From Oleiagrimonas sp. C23AA (lineage in GTDB: Bacteria; Pseudomonadota; Gammaproteobacteria; Xanthomonadales; Rhodanobacteraceae): DNA of 64,000 nt. The stretch is taken from assembly GCF_011759385.1 (NCBI RefSeq), contig NZ_JAARLY010000005.1, positions 186,001 through 250,000 on the forward strand, in the 5' to 3' direction. The notes beneath the pieces were generated by a model. It searched no databases, had not been told where the DNA came from, and worked only from the letters and a program-made list of their open reading frames with translations. Below are positions 37,308 through 46,714 of the stretch, in pieces (positions within the stretch are counted from its first letter, which is position 1; each line of letters begins with the position of its first letter). The translations under genes were made by a program, and so were the position numbers.

Positions 37308-38033
37308 ATGCGAAAAGATCCGGACTCAGTCCCGCTCATCGTCGTCGTGGATGACGAGACCGATGTCATCACCATGATCGACAGCTACTTCAGCACCCGC
37401 CAGATGAATGTGCTGGGCGGCGCCAACAGCCGCGACCTGCACCGCATCCTGCGCGACGAGCACCCCGACCTGATCCTGCTCGACCTGGGCCTGGGCAGCG
37501 AGAATGGCATTGACCTCGCCCTGGACATTCGCAAGAACTCCAGCCTTCCGTTGATCATCATCAGCGGCAGAGATACCACCGCCGACAAGGTGGTGGCCCT
37601 GGAACTGGGCGCCGACGACTACGTCACCAAGCCGTTCGAGTTGGCCGAGCTGTACGCACGCGTACGCACGGTGTTGCGCCGGGTACGCCCCCATGTCGCC
37701 GATGTCGTCGCCGTGACACTGGAATTTGATCAGTTTGTATTTCAGCCAGACCGGCGCCGGCTAATGAACGCAGATGGCCTGGAGGTGGCGCTGACGTCGG
37801 GTGAACTGCACCTGCTGGAACTGCTGCTGAGTCATCCTCATCGCATTCTGTCGCGCGACCAGTTGCTGGAATGGCTGCATGGACGCGATGCCGGACCATT
37901 CGACCGCAGCGTGGACATGCAGATCACTCGCCTGCGCCGGAAACTGGGGGATGATCCGGCCCAGCCCAGATTGATAAAGACCGTGCGTGGCAGCGGCTAC
38001 TGGTTCGCTCCCACCGTCAAGAGATCACCGTGA
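37308..38033 (+). CDS. OmpR/PhoB-family response regulator
   Basis: 241 residues. The receiver domain has VVDDETDVI, the phospho-acceptor Asp in LILLDLGLG, the SGR switch and the VTKPFE lysine. The C-terminal winged helix (HRILSRDQLLEWLHGRDAGPFDRSVDMQITRLRRKLGDD, TVRGSGYWF) follows the Trans_reg_C pattern. It overlaps the start of the hybrid kinase by 4 bp (GTGA), so the two are translationally coupled cognates. Targets are unknown; a pair of 10-bp-spaced direct repeats at 40875-40891 is a candidate. The gene sits at the edge of the FNR-box island. Confidence 0.92.
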   Translation: MRKDPDSVPLIVVVDDETDVITMIDSYFSTRQMNVLGGANSRDLHRILRDEHPDLILLDLGLGSENGIDLALDIRKNSSLPLIIISGRDTTADKVVALELGADDYVTKPFELAELYARVRTVLRRVRPHVADVVAVTLEFDQFVFQPDRRRLMNADGLEVALTSGELHLLELLLSHPHRILSRDQLLEWLHGRDAGPFDRSVDMQITRLRRKLGDDPAQPRLIKTVRGSGYWFAPTVKRSP

Positions 38034-40066
38034 ATCCGCCTCCGGCCTCGGCCTTCGCGGCCATGTCCACCCTGCGACCGGTACTCGACGCCGCCCCCGA
38101 CGCCATGCTGATCGTCGATCAAGAAGGGCTTATCCGTTGCTTCAACCTGCCAGCACGCGAGCTGCTTGGCTACGGCGAGGATATCGAAGGTCAGCCGGTG
38201 GAGCGGTTGGTACCCGAGCAACGCGCGCAGGCCCATCGCAGGCACCGTCAGGAATATGCCAGGGCACCACACAGGCGCCCGATGGGTAGTGGTCTGCGTC
38301 TTTGGGCGCGCCACGCCGACGGCCATGAGCTTCCGGTGGAAATCAGTCTGAGTCCGGTCCGGATCGACGGTCAGGCCTGTGTCATCGCCTCCATTCGCGA
38401 CGCCAGCCTGCAACACCGGGCGCAGGATATCCAGGTTCGCTTGCAGAGCCAGGAAACGTTGATTTCCCTCTGGGAACAGGCACTGCGCGAAGATTCGCTG
38501 GAATCGTGCACGCGCGATGCGGTGCGTGCGCTGCACGAATTGTTTTCGGCATCACGCATTCGTCTGTACGAGATCGACGATGAGACCCTGCCGGTGCGTC
38601 TGCGCGCGATCCGTGACACCCTCGACCAGGCACCTGCGCAATGGCAGGAGATATCCGCCGAGCCGGATGTGGCCGCGCTTTTCAATGATGAAATGCACGC
38701 GCTTGAACAAGGCCTGCCGCCCGTTGCCGCTCGCCTGCATCAGCATGCCGACGAGGCGTTGCTGATGATGTCGTTGCGTTACCAGCGCAAGATGGTCGGC
38801 GCGCTGTGCATAAGCCTGCCAAGCCGTACGCTGTTCACCCGTGACCAGGTGTACCTGGCACAGAGCGTGACCCACCTCCTGGCTGGGGTATTCGCCCGGC
38901 GACGCGCCGACCAGCTGCTCTTGCTGGCATCAAAGATGGAAGCACTGGGCCAGCTCAGCGGAGGGGTCGCTCACGATTTCAACAACTTGCTAAACATTAT
39001 TTCGGGAAACCTCGAGATTCTTGGTGACCGTTTGAGCGAGCGTGCCGACTGCCTGCAGCTGATTGATACCGCGCTGCGTGCAACGCGGCGAGGCGGCGAA
39101 CTGACCAAGCGGTTGCTGATGTTCGCCCGCAAGCGTCCCCCACGCGTGCAAACGCAGGCCATCGAGCCACTGGTGGAGGACATCGTGCCGATGCTGCAAA
39201 GAATGGTGGGCAAGCGCATCGATATCCGCCTGGACATGACGCCCGGACTGCCCGCCGTGAGCGTGGACCCGACCGTGCTGGATGCCTGCCTGGTCAATCT
39301 CACCACCAACGCACGCGATGCCATGCCCGACGGTGGCATTGTCGACATCCGATTGCGCGATGCCACCATAAGTGAGCGCCCCGCCCACCAGGCCTCCAGC
39401 ACCTTCCAGGGCGGACGCTTTGTCGTCGTCGAGGTGGTGGATACCGGATATGGGATGAACCATGAGACGGCACGTCGCGCCTTCGAGCCGTTCTTCTCCA
39501 CCAAGCCGGCAGGGGAAGGCACCGGACTCGGGTTGAGCCTGGCCAGCTCGCTGATCACACAGATCGGCGGATACATCGCGCTTGAGAGCATTCCGGACGA
39601 TGGCACCCGGGTAACGCTGTATATTCCCGTAGCCACGCAGGTAATGGCCACGGCACCGGCTCACGAAGATCATCGCGAAGCCATCGGCCATGGCGAATGC
39701 ATATTGATCGTCGAGGACGACGCCGCGGTGCGAGATACCGCGCAGGCCATGACCGAAAGCCTCGATTACCGGGTACTGACCGCCGGCTCCGTCCCGGAAG
39801 CGTTGCAGCAACTGCACGAGCACCAGGACATCGCCCTGGTGCTCAGTGACATCCTGATCGGACGCGAAGGCAATGGTCTGGACCTTCGACAGGCGCTGCG
39901 CCGGACGTATCCCCACATCCCGGTACTGTTCACGTCAGGCTATGCACGCCCGGCGTTGCAGCGCCACGGCATTCAGGCCGAACAGATCGACCTGCTTGCC
40001 AAGCCCTATACCCGTGCCCAGCTGGGAGCCGCCTTGCGCAAGGCGATCGGTCCTTCAGGCCACTGA
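38030..40066 (+). CDS. PAS-GAF hybrid sensor histidine kinase with C-terminal receiver
   Basis: 678 residues, apparently cytosolic (no membrane helix). An N-terminal PAS domain (about 15-130) includes LVPEQRAQAHRRHRQEYA. A GAF-like sensor (about 145-290) leads to the H-box GVAHDFNNLLNIISGN (phospho-His near residue 315), the N-box NLTTNARDAMPDGG and FFSTKPAGEGTGLGLSL of the ATPase. It ends with a receiver (VEDDAAVRDTAQAM, Asp in LSDILIG). The HDFNN box and C-terminal receiver mark the HWE-distant, NtrB-like hybrid group. The start is GTG at 38030. Its 3' end overlaps the convergent crp/fnr gene by 12 bp. Confidence 0.9.
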   Translation: MNPPPASAFAAMSTLRPVLDAAPDAMLIVDQEGLIRCFNLPARELLGYGEDIEGQPVERLVPEQRAQAHRRHRQEYARAPHRRPMGSGLRLWARHADGHELPVEISLSPVRIDGQACVIASIRDASLQHRAQDIQVRLQSQETLISLWEQALREDSLESCTRDAVRALHELFSASRIRLYEIDDETLPVRLRAIRDTLDQAPAQWQEISAEPDVAALFNDEMHALEQGLPPVAARLHQHADEALLMMSLRYQRKMVGALCISLPSRTLFTRDQVYLAQSVTHLLAGVFARRRADQLLLLASKMEALGQLSGGVAHDFNNLLNIISGNLEILGDRLSERADCLQLIDTALRATRRGGELTKRLLMFARKRPPRVQTQAIEPLVEDIVPMLQRMVGKRIDIRLDMTPGLPAVSVDPTVLDACLVNLTTNARDAMPDGGIVDIRLRDATISERPAHQASSTFQGGRFVVVEVVDTGYGMNHETARRAFEPFFSTKPAGEGTGLGLSLASSLITQIGGYIALESIPDDGTRVTLYIPVATQVMATAPAHEDHREAIGHGECILIVEDDAAVRDTAQAMTESLDYRVLTAGSVPEALQQLHEHQDIALVLSDILIGREGNGLDLRQALRRTYPHIPVLFTSGYARPALQRHGIQAEQIDLLAKPYTRAQLGAALRKAIGPSGH

Positions 40067-40801
40067 GCGGCGCTGCTCAATATCCGCGTCCCATGCCGCG
40101 AAGGTGCCCAGTCGGGCCCGGTCGGTAATGGTGATGTGGCGCCCGCGTACCTCAAGCACACCGGCGCGATGGAACCGGCTAAGGCCACGGCTGACGGTCT
40201 CCAGCTTCACGCCCAGGTAGCTGGCGATGTCTTCGCGGGTCATGCGCAAGACGTACTCGACCCCCGAATGGCCCCGACTGGCATGACGTCTGGAAAGATC
40301 AAGCACAAACGACGCGATGCGCTCTTCGGCCGACGTCGAGCCCAGCAGCAGCATGGCGGCCTGATCACGCTCGACCTCTCGTGCCAGCTGACGGATGAGT
40401 TCGCGTTGCAGGCCCTGCGTATCCACGCCGAGCTGCTCCAGCTGGCGCAGCGGCACTTCTACCACCACGCTGTACTCAAGCGCCCGGATGAAGGTGGGAT
40501 GGACATCCCGGTTCATCGCGTCCAGTCCCAGGAGGTCTTCGGCCAGATAAAAGCGGGTGACTTGTTCGCGGCCGTCATAACCGACGCGGAAGGCCTTGGC
40601 CGAGCCGCTGGACAGCAGATAGAGGGAGCGGAAGGCATCGCCGGCGCGAACAAGGTATTGACCCTTCTCCAGCCGACTGACCTGCATGGACACCTGCGAT
40701 GCTACCGCCTGCAGACAGCGTCCCACTGATGTTCGCTGCCACGCCACACCGGCCAGGGCCGGAGACGGGTTCGTCGCGTGAGAAGATTGCACTAGGGTCA
40801 T
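40055..40801 (-). CDS. Crp/Fnr-family transcriptional regulator without iron-sulfur cysteines
   Basis: About 248 residues. A cyclic-nucleotide-fold sensor (VSRLEKGQYLVRAGDAFRSLYLLSSGSAKAFR) and a long dimer helix precede the HTH REDIASYLGVKLETVSRGLSRF. The recognition helix carries ETVSR, the E..SR pattern that lets FNR, Anr, DNR and FixK read TTGAT half-sites. Only one cysteine exists (near residue 29 from this start), so the FNR 4Fe-4S ligands are absent and the sensing mode must differ. ATG at 40801 has GAGAGGTG at Shine-Dalgarno distance; a start 8 codons upstream is possible. It is the only such regulator in the window and the natural reader of its many FNR-type boxes. Confidence 0.9.
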   Translation of the reverse strand: MTLVQSSHATNPSPALAGVAWQRTSVGRCLQAVASQVSMQVSRLEKGQYLVRAGDAFRSLYLLSSGSAKAFRVGYDGREQVTRFYLAEDLLGLDAMNRDVHPTFIRALEYSVVVEVPLRQLEQLGVDTQGLQRELIRQLAREVERDQAAMLLLGSTSAEERIASFVLDLSRRHASRGHSGVEYVLRMTREDIASYLGVKLETVSRGLSRFHRAGVLEVRGRHITITDRARLGTFAAWDADIEQRRSVA

Positions 40802-41125
40802 AATGGGCACCTCTCGCTGGGACATCCAGCTTGCCCAGCCATGTCATGGCCTGTCCTCACCGAACGGTGACGCGATGTAACGGTATGTAACAGGCCCACC
40901 CACATTTCATGCACAAGGCTTGCTTATCGTATGTTGGGTGTGTCGGCCACGCCTTGTACCTTGTATCCAAGCCGTTGTCGGCCAGGTGCGATGCTATTCG
41001 TCCGGGGGCTCCGAGGCCCGGGGTAAGGTGCACGCGCCATTGATGCCAGGCGGCACGCGGACCGCAAACCCCGCCTTCACGCGAGCGGCGCTTGCCCCCT
41101 GAAACCAGGGGCACAGGGACAAGCG
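40802..41125. other. divergent intergenic region between the Crp/Fnr gene and the giant kinase
   Basis: 324 bases without a protein gene. No TTGAT...ATCAA box is visible, so the regulator does not appear to control itself by that motif. Two direct repeats of ATGTAAC spaced 10 bp apart lie at 40875-40891. Confidence 0.5.
40875..40891. promoter_or_regulatory. 10-bp-spaced direct repeats ATGTAAC
   Basis: ATGTAAC at 40875-40881 and again at 40885-40891. One-helical-turn spacing is what OmpR/PhoB-type regulators bind, and such a regulator is encoded at 37308. Confidence 0.4.
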
Positions 41126-44100
41126 ATGCAGGGCTTGGAAGCCGGCCGCCAAGCCCTGGATGAAAGTGTGCAAATGACACCAGATCCCGCCAAACGTACC
41201 TCCCCGTCAGCGCCCGAGCCAGACCGCCCAGTGGTCGCCGTCGGCGGCGCAGCGGGTGGACTGGCTCCCCTCACGATCTGGCTCCGTCATCTTCGCGCCG
41301 ACCTTGGCGCCGCCTTTGTGGTGACCTGCCCACTTGACTCGTGTCCGCCCAGTGAGCTGGTGCCGACGCTTGCCAGATACACCCCGATGCCGGTCACGGA
41401 GACCTCGTCGCTTGGGCATCTTCACGCCAACCATATCTATGTGCTGCTGCCCGGCCGTGACATGCCGTGCGCTGATGGACACGAGGACACATCCGCGTCC
41501 GCAGACGAATCGAAACTTCACCGTCCCATCGACGATGTATTTCAGGCCGTAGCGGCGATGCACCCCGGCGGTTTCGCGGTGCTGTTCTCGGGCGAAGGCA
41601 CGGACGGTACCCAGGGCATCCGCGCGATCAAGGCCCAGGGCGGCATGACCCTGGTACAGGAACCGGTCGAGGCGGCGTATGCATCGATGCCTCGGAACGC
41701 GATCGCCAGCGGATGCGTGGATGTGGTTGCGCCGGCGGAACGACTGGCGGCGGCGCTGAGTCATCGCCTTGGCCATGCAAGGCACCGGAAACGTACGCGC
41801 CCGGAGGCCGAGCAGGCTATTTTCACCACCATGGACACCGCCCTGCGCGCCATCGTGGCCCACCTGCAGCAGCAGTCCGGTGATGACTTTTCCACCTGCG
41901 AGCACTCCACCCTTCTGCGCTGCGTGCACCGTCGCATGCAACTTGGGCACTTCCGCAGCATGCAGGCGTATGTGGGCCACTTGCGCGAGCATGACGCGGA
42001 AACGCGGGCACTGCATGGCGATCTTCTGGCCTCGGTCACCGCGTTCTTTCGTGACCCGAGCGCCTTTCAGGCGCTGCAGACACAGGTCATCGAGCCGCTG
42101 GCGTCCGCAACACCGGCCGGGCGGACGATTCGATTCTGGGTGCCGGGCTGCGCCACGGGCGAGGAGGCCTATTCGCTGGCCATGCTGATGCAGGAGGCCC
42201 ACGTCCCGGGAGCGAGCCCGTGCGATTTCCAGATATTCGCCACCGATCTGGACACCCGTGTGCTCAACGCCGCCCGCCAGGGCCGCTACCCGCGAACTAT
42301 CCAACGGCACGTGTCTGCGCAGCGCCTGGAACGGTTCTTCACTCGCGAAGGCGACCATTTCCGTGTCGCGCCATCCATCCGTGACCAGGTGATATTTGCC
42401 CGGCACAACCTGCTCGGTGATCCGCCTTTTTCACACCTGGACCTGATTTCCTGCCGCAACCTGCTGGTCCACCTGGCCCCGGATGCACAAGAGCGCGTGC
42501 TGACGACACTGCGTTGGGCTCTCAATGACGAGGGCTACCTGTTCCTGGGCCCCACGGACAGCACCGAGCGCACCCCTGAAGCATATCGCGTGATCGATGC
42601 CACGCACCGCATCTATCAGGCACGTCGGGCATCGGATTCGAACGAGCCGCCGCACCCTGATGGCGTCCCCCCGACGTACCCGCTATCGTCCCGTCCGCCG
42701 CTTGCTGGTGCCGGCCGGAAAAGCCCGCCGGCCATCACGCGGTTGGCGCCGCCCGGCGTGCTGGTCGACAAGCGACGGCAGGTGCTGGGGTTTTACGGCG
42801 CCATGGCCCGCTTTCTTGACACCTCCTCGCTCTCCCCCGGCGTCAACCTCATCGAGCAGATCGCGCCCCCGCTTCGTCCGGCGCTGGAGTGCGCACTGGA
42901 CGCGGCCTTGCTGCACCCATGTCCTTATCTCAGCGAGCCTGTCGACAACCCCTGCGCGGGCGCCTGGCAACGACTGGTGTTGCATGCGCAGCCGATTCGG
43001 TCCGATCGCTCGGATGTGCAGGTGCTGATCACGTTTCTGGACACGCCGCCGGCGGCAGAGCCTGGTGCAGAAAGCAACCCAAATCAGCGCCGTCGCCACT
43101 CGCTACGCGTGCAATTGGAGCGGGTGCGCAAACAACTGCGCTTCAGCCAGCGCCACCAGGAAACCACTCGCGATGAACTGAAGGCCACGCAAGACGCCCT
43201 GCAGTTGGCTCGACAGGACTACCGCCTTGCCCACGACGCATGGCAGGCCGACCACACCGAGCTTCAGTCGCTGAATCAGGAACTGCAAACGCTCAATAAC
43301 GAGCTGAAGCTCAAGGTGGCCCGCCTCACCCAATCGAATGCGCATCTGAACAACCTCATGCAGACCATGGAGGGCGGAGCACTTTTTGTCGACGCGCAGT
43401 TGCATATCCGGCTGTTCACGCCGGCAATGACACAGATGTTCGATCTCACCACCGACGCGGTGGGCAAGTCGATCGCCGATGTTCCCCATCACGTGCCGTA
43501 CGCGTCCTTGATCAAGGACATACGACAAGTGCTTGGCCAGCGCGATGGCCTGCAGCGCGAGGTCGATACCACTTCGGGACAACGACTGCTGCTTCGGATG
43601 CGCCCCTGTCCACTGGGCGAAGGCGAAGGCGTGGCCATCAGCCTGATGGATGTGACTGAGCTCCATCAGGCAAGAAAAGCGCTGCAGGAAAGCGAATCGC
43701 GCTTTCGCGCGCTGCTTATCGCCACCTCCTACGCGATCTATCGCATGAGCCCGGACTGGACCCAGATGCGTGAACTGAACGGACGTGGCTTCCTGGCCGA
43801 CACGCCGGCGCCCAATGCCAGCTGGCTTGAGACGTATATCGCCCCGGACGACCGATCGATGGTACGCATGGCCATAGACCAGGCCATCAGAGACAAAAGT
43901 ACCTTCCAGCTCGAGCACCGCGTCAAGCGACCGGACGGCTCTCTGGGCTGGACCCTTTCTCGCGCCGTTCCGTTGCTGGATGAACGTGGCGCCATCATCG
44001 AATGGTTCGGTACCGCCAGCGACGTAACGCAGCTTCATCGCGCCCGGGAAGAGCTGGCCCGCGCCAATCGCATGGAAATCGTCGGTCGCATGGCGGGCGG

Positions 44101-45196
44101 TATAGCACACGACTTCAACAACCTGTTGACAGTGATCGTGGCCAACCTCGAACTGGCCGAAGAACATATCCGCGATCAGGCGATTCGTCGCTGGGTGGAA
44201 CAGGCCGCCAAGGCCGCGCAGCTGGGTGCGAGCTTCAACAAGCGGCTGCTGTCCCTTGCCGGCAAACACCACTACGCGCCGCAGCACATCGACATCAACC
44301 ATCGCATCAATGACCTGACTGCGCTGCTCGAACGTGCCCTGGGCGAGCCGATCGTGCTTTGCACGCGGCTGGACGACGATCTTTGGCCTACCTATGTCGA
44401 CCCGATGGAAATCGACAGCGCCCTGCTCAATCTTGCGCTCAACGCCCGCGATGCCATGACGCACGGCGGCTGCATCGTCATTCGCACACGCAACGTCACA
44501 CTGGATGCCGGCGAAGCGGCGCATGGAAGAGCCACCCGGCCCGGAGACTACGTTTGCCTGGAGGTGACCGATTCGGGCACCGGCATGAGCAAGGAAACGC
44601 TGTCCCGGGCCACCGAGGCCTTTTTCTCGACCAAGGAAAACGATCTTGGCGCGGGATTGGGCTTGTTCAGCGTGCACAGCTTCGTGAAACAGGCGCGCGG
44701 CTATCTTGAGCTCACCAGCGAACCGGGCCAAGGGACCTGCGTGCGCCTCTACCTTCCCAGGGCCAACCCGGCGCGCCACGAGGTGACTGTGTTCAACGAT
44801 CACGCCACGGAGCCGCCCCGTGGACGTGGCGAACTGATACTGATCGTCGAGGATGATGACACCGTCAGCGAAGTGGCCAGACAGCTGCTGCAAACCCTGG
44901 GTTATGCCGTGCAGGAGGCACGTAACGCCGAACAGGCCATCGAAAAATTGACGGCACAAACGCAAATACGTCTGGTACTCAGCGACATAGTCATGCCGGG
45001 CCAGATGTCGGGCATCGACCTGGCGCGCTGGATCGGGAGGGAAAGACCGGCGGTAAAGGTCATCCTCACCACCGGCTACAGCACTGATGTCGCGCACGGC
45101 ATGCTTGCGGATCTGCGCCATATCCAGGTGCTGACCAAGCCGTATACCCGCCAGGCGCTGGGAGACGCCATCGGGCACGCTCTGAATGCGGCATAG
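41126..45196 (+). CDS. giant CheB-CheR-PAS hybrid sensor histidine kinase with receiver
   Basis: 1356 residues. A CheB methylesterase-like domain (about 35-210) has VAVGGAAGGLAPL where CheB needs Ser and TCPLDSC where it needs His; only the GEGTDG Asp is kept, so esterase activity is likely lost. A CheR-type methyltransferase (about 230-500) has FWVPGCATGEEAYSLAM and DLISCRNLLVHL. A coiled coil (ELQSLNQELQTLNNELKLK) leads to two PAS domains (about 745-980), the H-box GGIAHDFNNLLTVIVANLE (His near 995), the ATPase (GAGLGLFSVHSF) and a receiver (VEDDDTVSEVA, LVLSDIVMPG). AGGGA precedes the ATG. No chemoreceptors are nearby, so this is a signalling hub rather than a chemotaxis protein. Confidence 0.9.
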   Translation: MQGLEAGRQALDESVQMTPDPAKRTSPSAPEPDRPVVAVGGAAGGLAPLTIWLRHLRADLGAAFVVTCPLDSCPPSELVPTLARYTPMPVTETSSLGHLHANHIYVLLPGRDMPCADGHEDTSASADESKLHRPIDDVFQAVAAMHPGGFAVLFSGEGTDGTQGIRAIKAQGGMTLVQEPVEAAYASMPRNAIASGCVDVVAPAERLAAALSHRLGHARHRKRTRPEAEQAIFTTMDTALRAIVAHLQQQSGDDFSTCEHSTLLRCVHRRMQLGHFRSMQAYVGHLREHDAETRALHGDLLASVTAFFRDPSAFQALQTQVIEPLASATPAGRTIRFWVPGCATGEEAYSLAMLMQEAHVPGASPCDFQIFATDLDTRVLNAARQGRYPRTIQRHVSAQRLERFFTREGDHFRVAPSIRDQVIFARHNLLGDPPFSHLDLISCRNLLVHLAPDAQERVLTTLRWALNDEGYLFLGPTDSTERTPEAYRVIDATHRIYQARRASDSNEPPHPDGVPPTYPLSSRPPLAGAGRKSPPAITRLAPPGVLVDKRRQVLGFYGAMARFLDTSSLSPGVNLIEQIAPPLRPALECALDAALLHPCPYLSEPVDNPCAGAWQRLVLHAQPIRSDRSDVQVLITFLDTPPAAEPGAESNPNQRRRHSLRVQLERVRKQLRFSQRHQETTRDELKATQDALQLARQDYRLAHDAWQADHTELQSLNQELQTLNNELKLKVARLTQSNAHLNNLMQTMEGGALFVDAQLHIRLFTPAMTQMFDLTTDAVGKSIADVPHHVPYASLIKDIRQVLGQRDGLQREVDTTSGQRLLLRMRPCPLGEGEGVAISLMDVTELHQARKALQESESRFRALLIATSYAIYRMSPDWTQMRELNGRGFLADTPAPNASWLETYIAPDDRSMVRMAIDQAIRDKSTFQLEHRVKRPDGSLGWTLSRAVPLLDERGAIIEWFGTASDVTQLHRAREELARANRMEIVGRMAGGIAHDFNNLLTVIVANLELAEEHIRDQAIRRWVEQAAKAAQLGASFNKRLLSLAGKHHYAPQHIDINHRINDLTALLERALGEPIVLCTRLDDDLWPTYVDPMEIDSALLNLALNARDAMTHGGCIVIRTRNVTLDAGEAAHGRATRPGDYVCLEVTDSGTGMSKETLSRATEAFFSTKENDLGAGLGLFSVHSFVKQARGYLELTSEPGQGTCVRLYLPRANPARHEVTVFNDHATEPPRGRGELILIVEDDDTVSEVARQLLQTLGYAVQEARNAEQAIEKLTAQTQIRLVLSDIVMPGQMSGIDLARWIGRERPAVKVILTTGYSTDVAHGMLADLRHIQVLTKPYTRQALGDAIGHALNAA

Positions 45197-45533
45197 GCGC
45201 ACATAGGCCAGCCCATCGCTTGGATCATGGCGATTAAACCGAATAAATTTTTCTGTCTTGCACCGCAAGATGCGCTCTGCGGCAAGCGTCCACGCGATAA
45301 ACAAGCTTAGGGTTGGATCAACCTTTTGTAAGCATGCCGTGCGCGCCACGGCGCGTATCATCCTCGCCTGTCTCAACGGCCCGACGGCACTTCCCGCTGC
45401 GAATTATCTCGCGCACGAATCATCTCGGGGAGACTATTTCCGGCCATACCTATTCCGAAAATACGGGCGTGGGTAAAAGTCCGCCGGCCATGACCATTGA
45501 AATCATTTCGTGTTCAACAGGAGATAAAGGCAA
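45197..45533. other. intergenic region, AT-richer than its surroundings
   Basis: 337 bases between the giant kinase and the propeller gene. The left part contains AATAAATTTTTCTG and is low in GC. No box of the FNR type and no convincing small gene were found. AACAGGAGATAAAGG at the right end is the ribosome site for the next gene. Confidence 0.45.
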
Positions 45534-46631
45534 GTGAAAAAATCACTGCTCGCAGCCGCTTCCGTATCGTTTTTGATGGGCATATCGATGCTCGGCGCTC
45601 AGGCCGCTGCGCCGGCGCATGACGCCAGAACGATCAAGCACATCGATACGATCTCCATTCCCGGTAACTCCCTGCGCAGTTTCGATATCGGTGCCGTCTC
45701 CGAACCCAGCCACACTTATGGCCTTTCTGATCGGTCCAATCACGCGGTGGACCTGTTCAACACGGACACCGACCGATTCATGGGTCGAGCCAAAGGCTTC
45801 TCCGGAGGACCCAATGGGCTGGTCGCGGTGGGCAAGCACCAATTCTGGGCCGGTGACGGGCACAGCAATCTTCGTGGGGTGAATATCGCCTCGATGAAGA
45901 TCACCTCGACCATCCATACGGGCGGTAGCCAGCGCGTCGATGAGCTTACCTATGATCCGGCACTGCACATGGTGGTGGCGGCCAACAATGACGACACGCC
46001 GCCCTTTCTGACCTTTGTGTCCACGCGCGGACAGACCCACACCATTCTGGGCAAGCTCTCGTTGCCACAGGCCACGGCGGGACTGGAACAGCCCGCCTGG
46101 AACCCGGTCGACGGCAAGATCTACGTCTCCATTCCCGAGCTCAATCATCAAAAGGCACTCGGCGCGGTGGCCATCATCGATCCGCGTAACCGAAAGCTGG
46201 AAGGCATGATCCGCCTTAACCGGTGCATGCCTGCCGGACTGGCGATGGGCCCGGATGATCAGGCACTGGTCGGCTGCAGTGATGATGCGGTCAGCGCCGG
46301 ATTTGCCCCCAAATCCATCATTGTCGATCTCAAGACCCGCAAGATCGTCAGCACCCTGCATCAGGTAGGCGGCTCCGACGAGGTCTGGTTCGATCCCGGA
46401 AGCAAGCACTACTACCTGGCCGCCGCGGCCAACAAGGGGGGCCCCGCTTTGGGCGTGGTCGACGCGACTCATGCACGCTGGCTGGAAAACCTGCGCTCTG
46501 GAGCCCATGCGCACTCGGTGGCCGCTGACAGCCGCAATGGTCGTGTCTTCGTTCCCGTCGCCCAAAACAGCGCCTCGTCCGATTGCGCCTCTGGATGCAT
46601 CAAAGTGTTTGCTCCCTCCACTTCCCATTGA
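45534..46631 (+). CDS. exported YncE-like beta-propeller protein
   Basis: 365 residues with signal peptide MKKSLLAAASVSFLMGISMLGAQAAA. The mature part has repeated four-stranded blades of the NHL/YncE type: IGAVSEPSHTYGLSDRSNHAVDLFNT, GPNGLVAVGKHQFWAGDGHSN, QRVDELTYDPALHMVVAANND, WNPVDGKIYVSIPELN, SDEVWFDPGSKHYYLAAA and HSVAADSRNGRVFVPVAQ. A late cysteine pair (SDCASGC) may form a disulfide. The function is unknown; such propellers bind ligands or act as lactonase-like enzymes. The start is GTG with a good GGAG site. Confidence 0.78.
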   Translation: MKKSLLAAASVSFLMGISMLGAQAAAPAHDARTIKHIDTISIPGNSLRSFDIGAVSEPSHTYGLSDRSNHAVDLFNTDTDRFMGRAKGFSGGPNGLVAVGKHQFWAGDGHSNLRGVNIASMKITSTIHTGGSQRVDELTYDPALHMVVAANNDDTPPFLTFVSTRGQTHTILGKLSLPQATAGLEQPAWNPVDGKIYVSIPELNHQKALGAVAIIDPRNRKLEGMIRLNRCMPAGLAMGPDDQALVGCSDDAVSAGFAPKSIIVDLKTRKIVSTLHQVGGSDEVWFDPGSKHYYLAAAANKGGPALGVVDATHARWLENLRSGAHAHSVAADSRNGRVFVPVAQNSASSDCASGCIKVFAPSTSH

Positions 46632-46652
46632 CGCTCTCGGCATGAGAGCTCT

Positions 46653-46684
46653 GCAATCGCGACGTAGCGATGTCGTCGCGTTGC
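46653..46684 (+). terminator. first hairpin after the propeller gene
   Basis: GCAATCGCGACG (46653-46664) pairs with CGTCGCGTTGC (46674-46684), with one bulge. There is no U tract; it could be a transcript 3' end stabiliser. Confidence 0.35.
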
Positions 46685-46714
46685 ACTGGATTGCAAAGAC
46701 GGTCGGATAAATAC

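Noticed and set aside
38110-38130. CTGATCGTCGATCAA inside the hybrid kinase gene, resembling an FNR-type box.
   Set aside because: The spacer is 5 bp instead of 4 and it lies within coding sequence at conserved residues.
38030-38430. The PAS domain of the hybrid kinase aligns with FixL so that a His falls at the heme-ligand position (LVPEQRAQAH).
   Set aside because: The FixL arginines around the pocket are not kept, and this His is common in non-heme PAS domains of the same subgroup. Sequence alone does not support a heme sensor.
43103-45376. A 757-codon minus-strand frame over the giant kinase.
   Set aside because: It is a shadow of the PAS, kinase and receiver domains on the plus strand.
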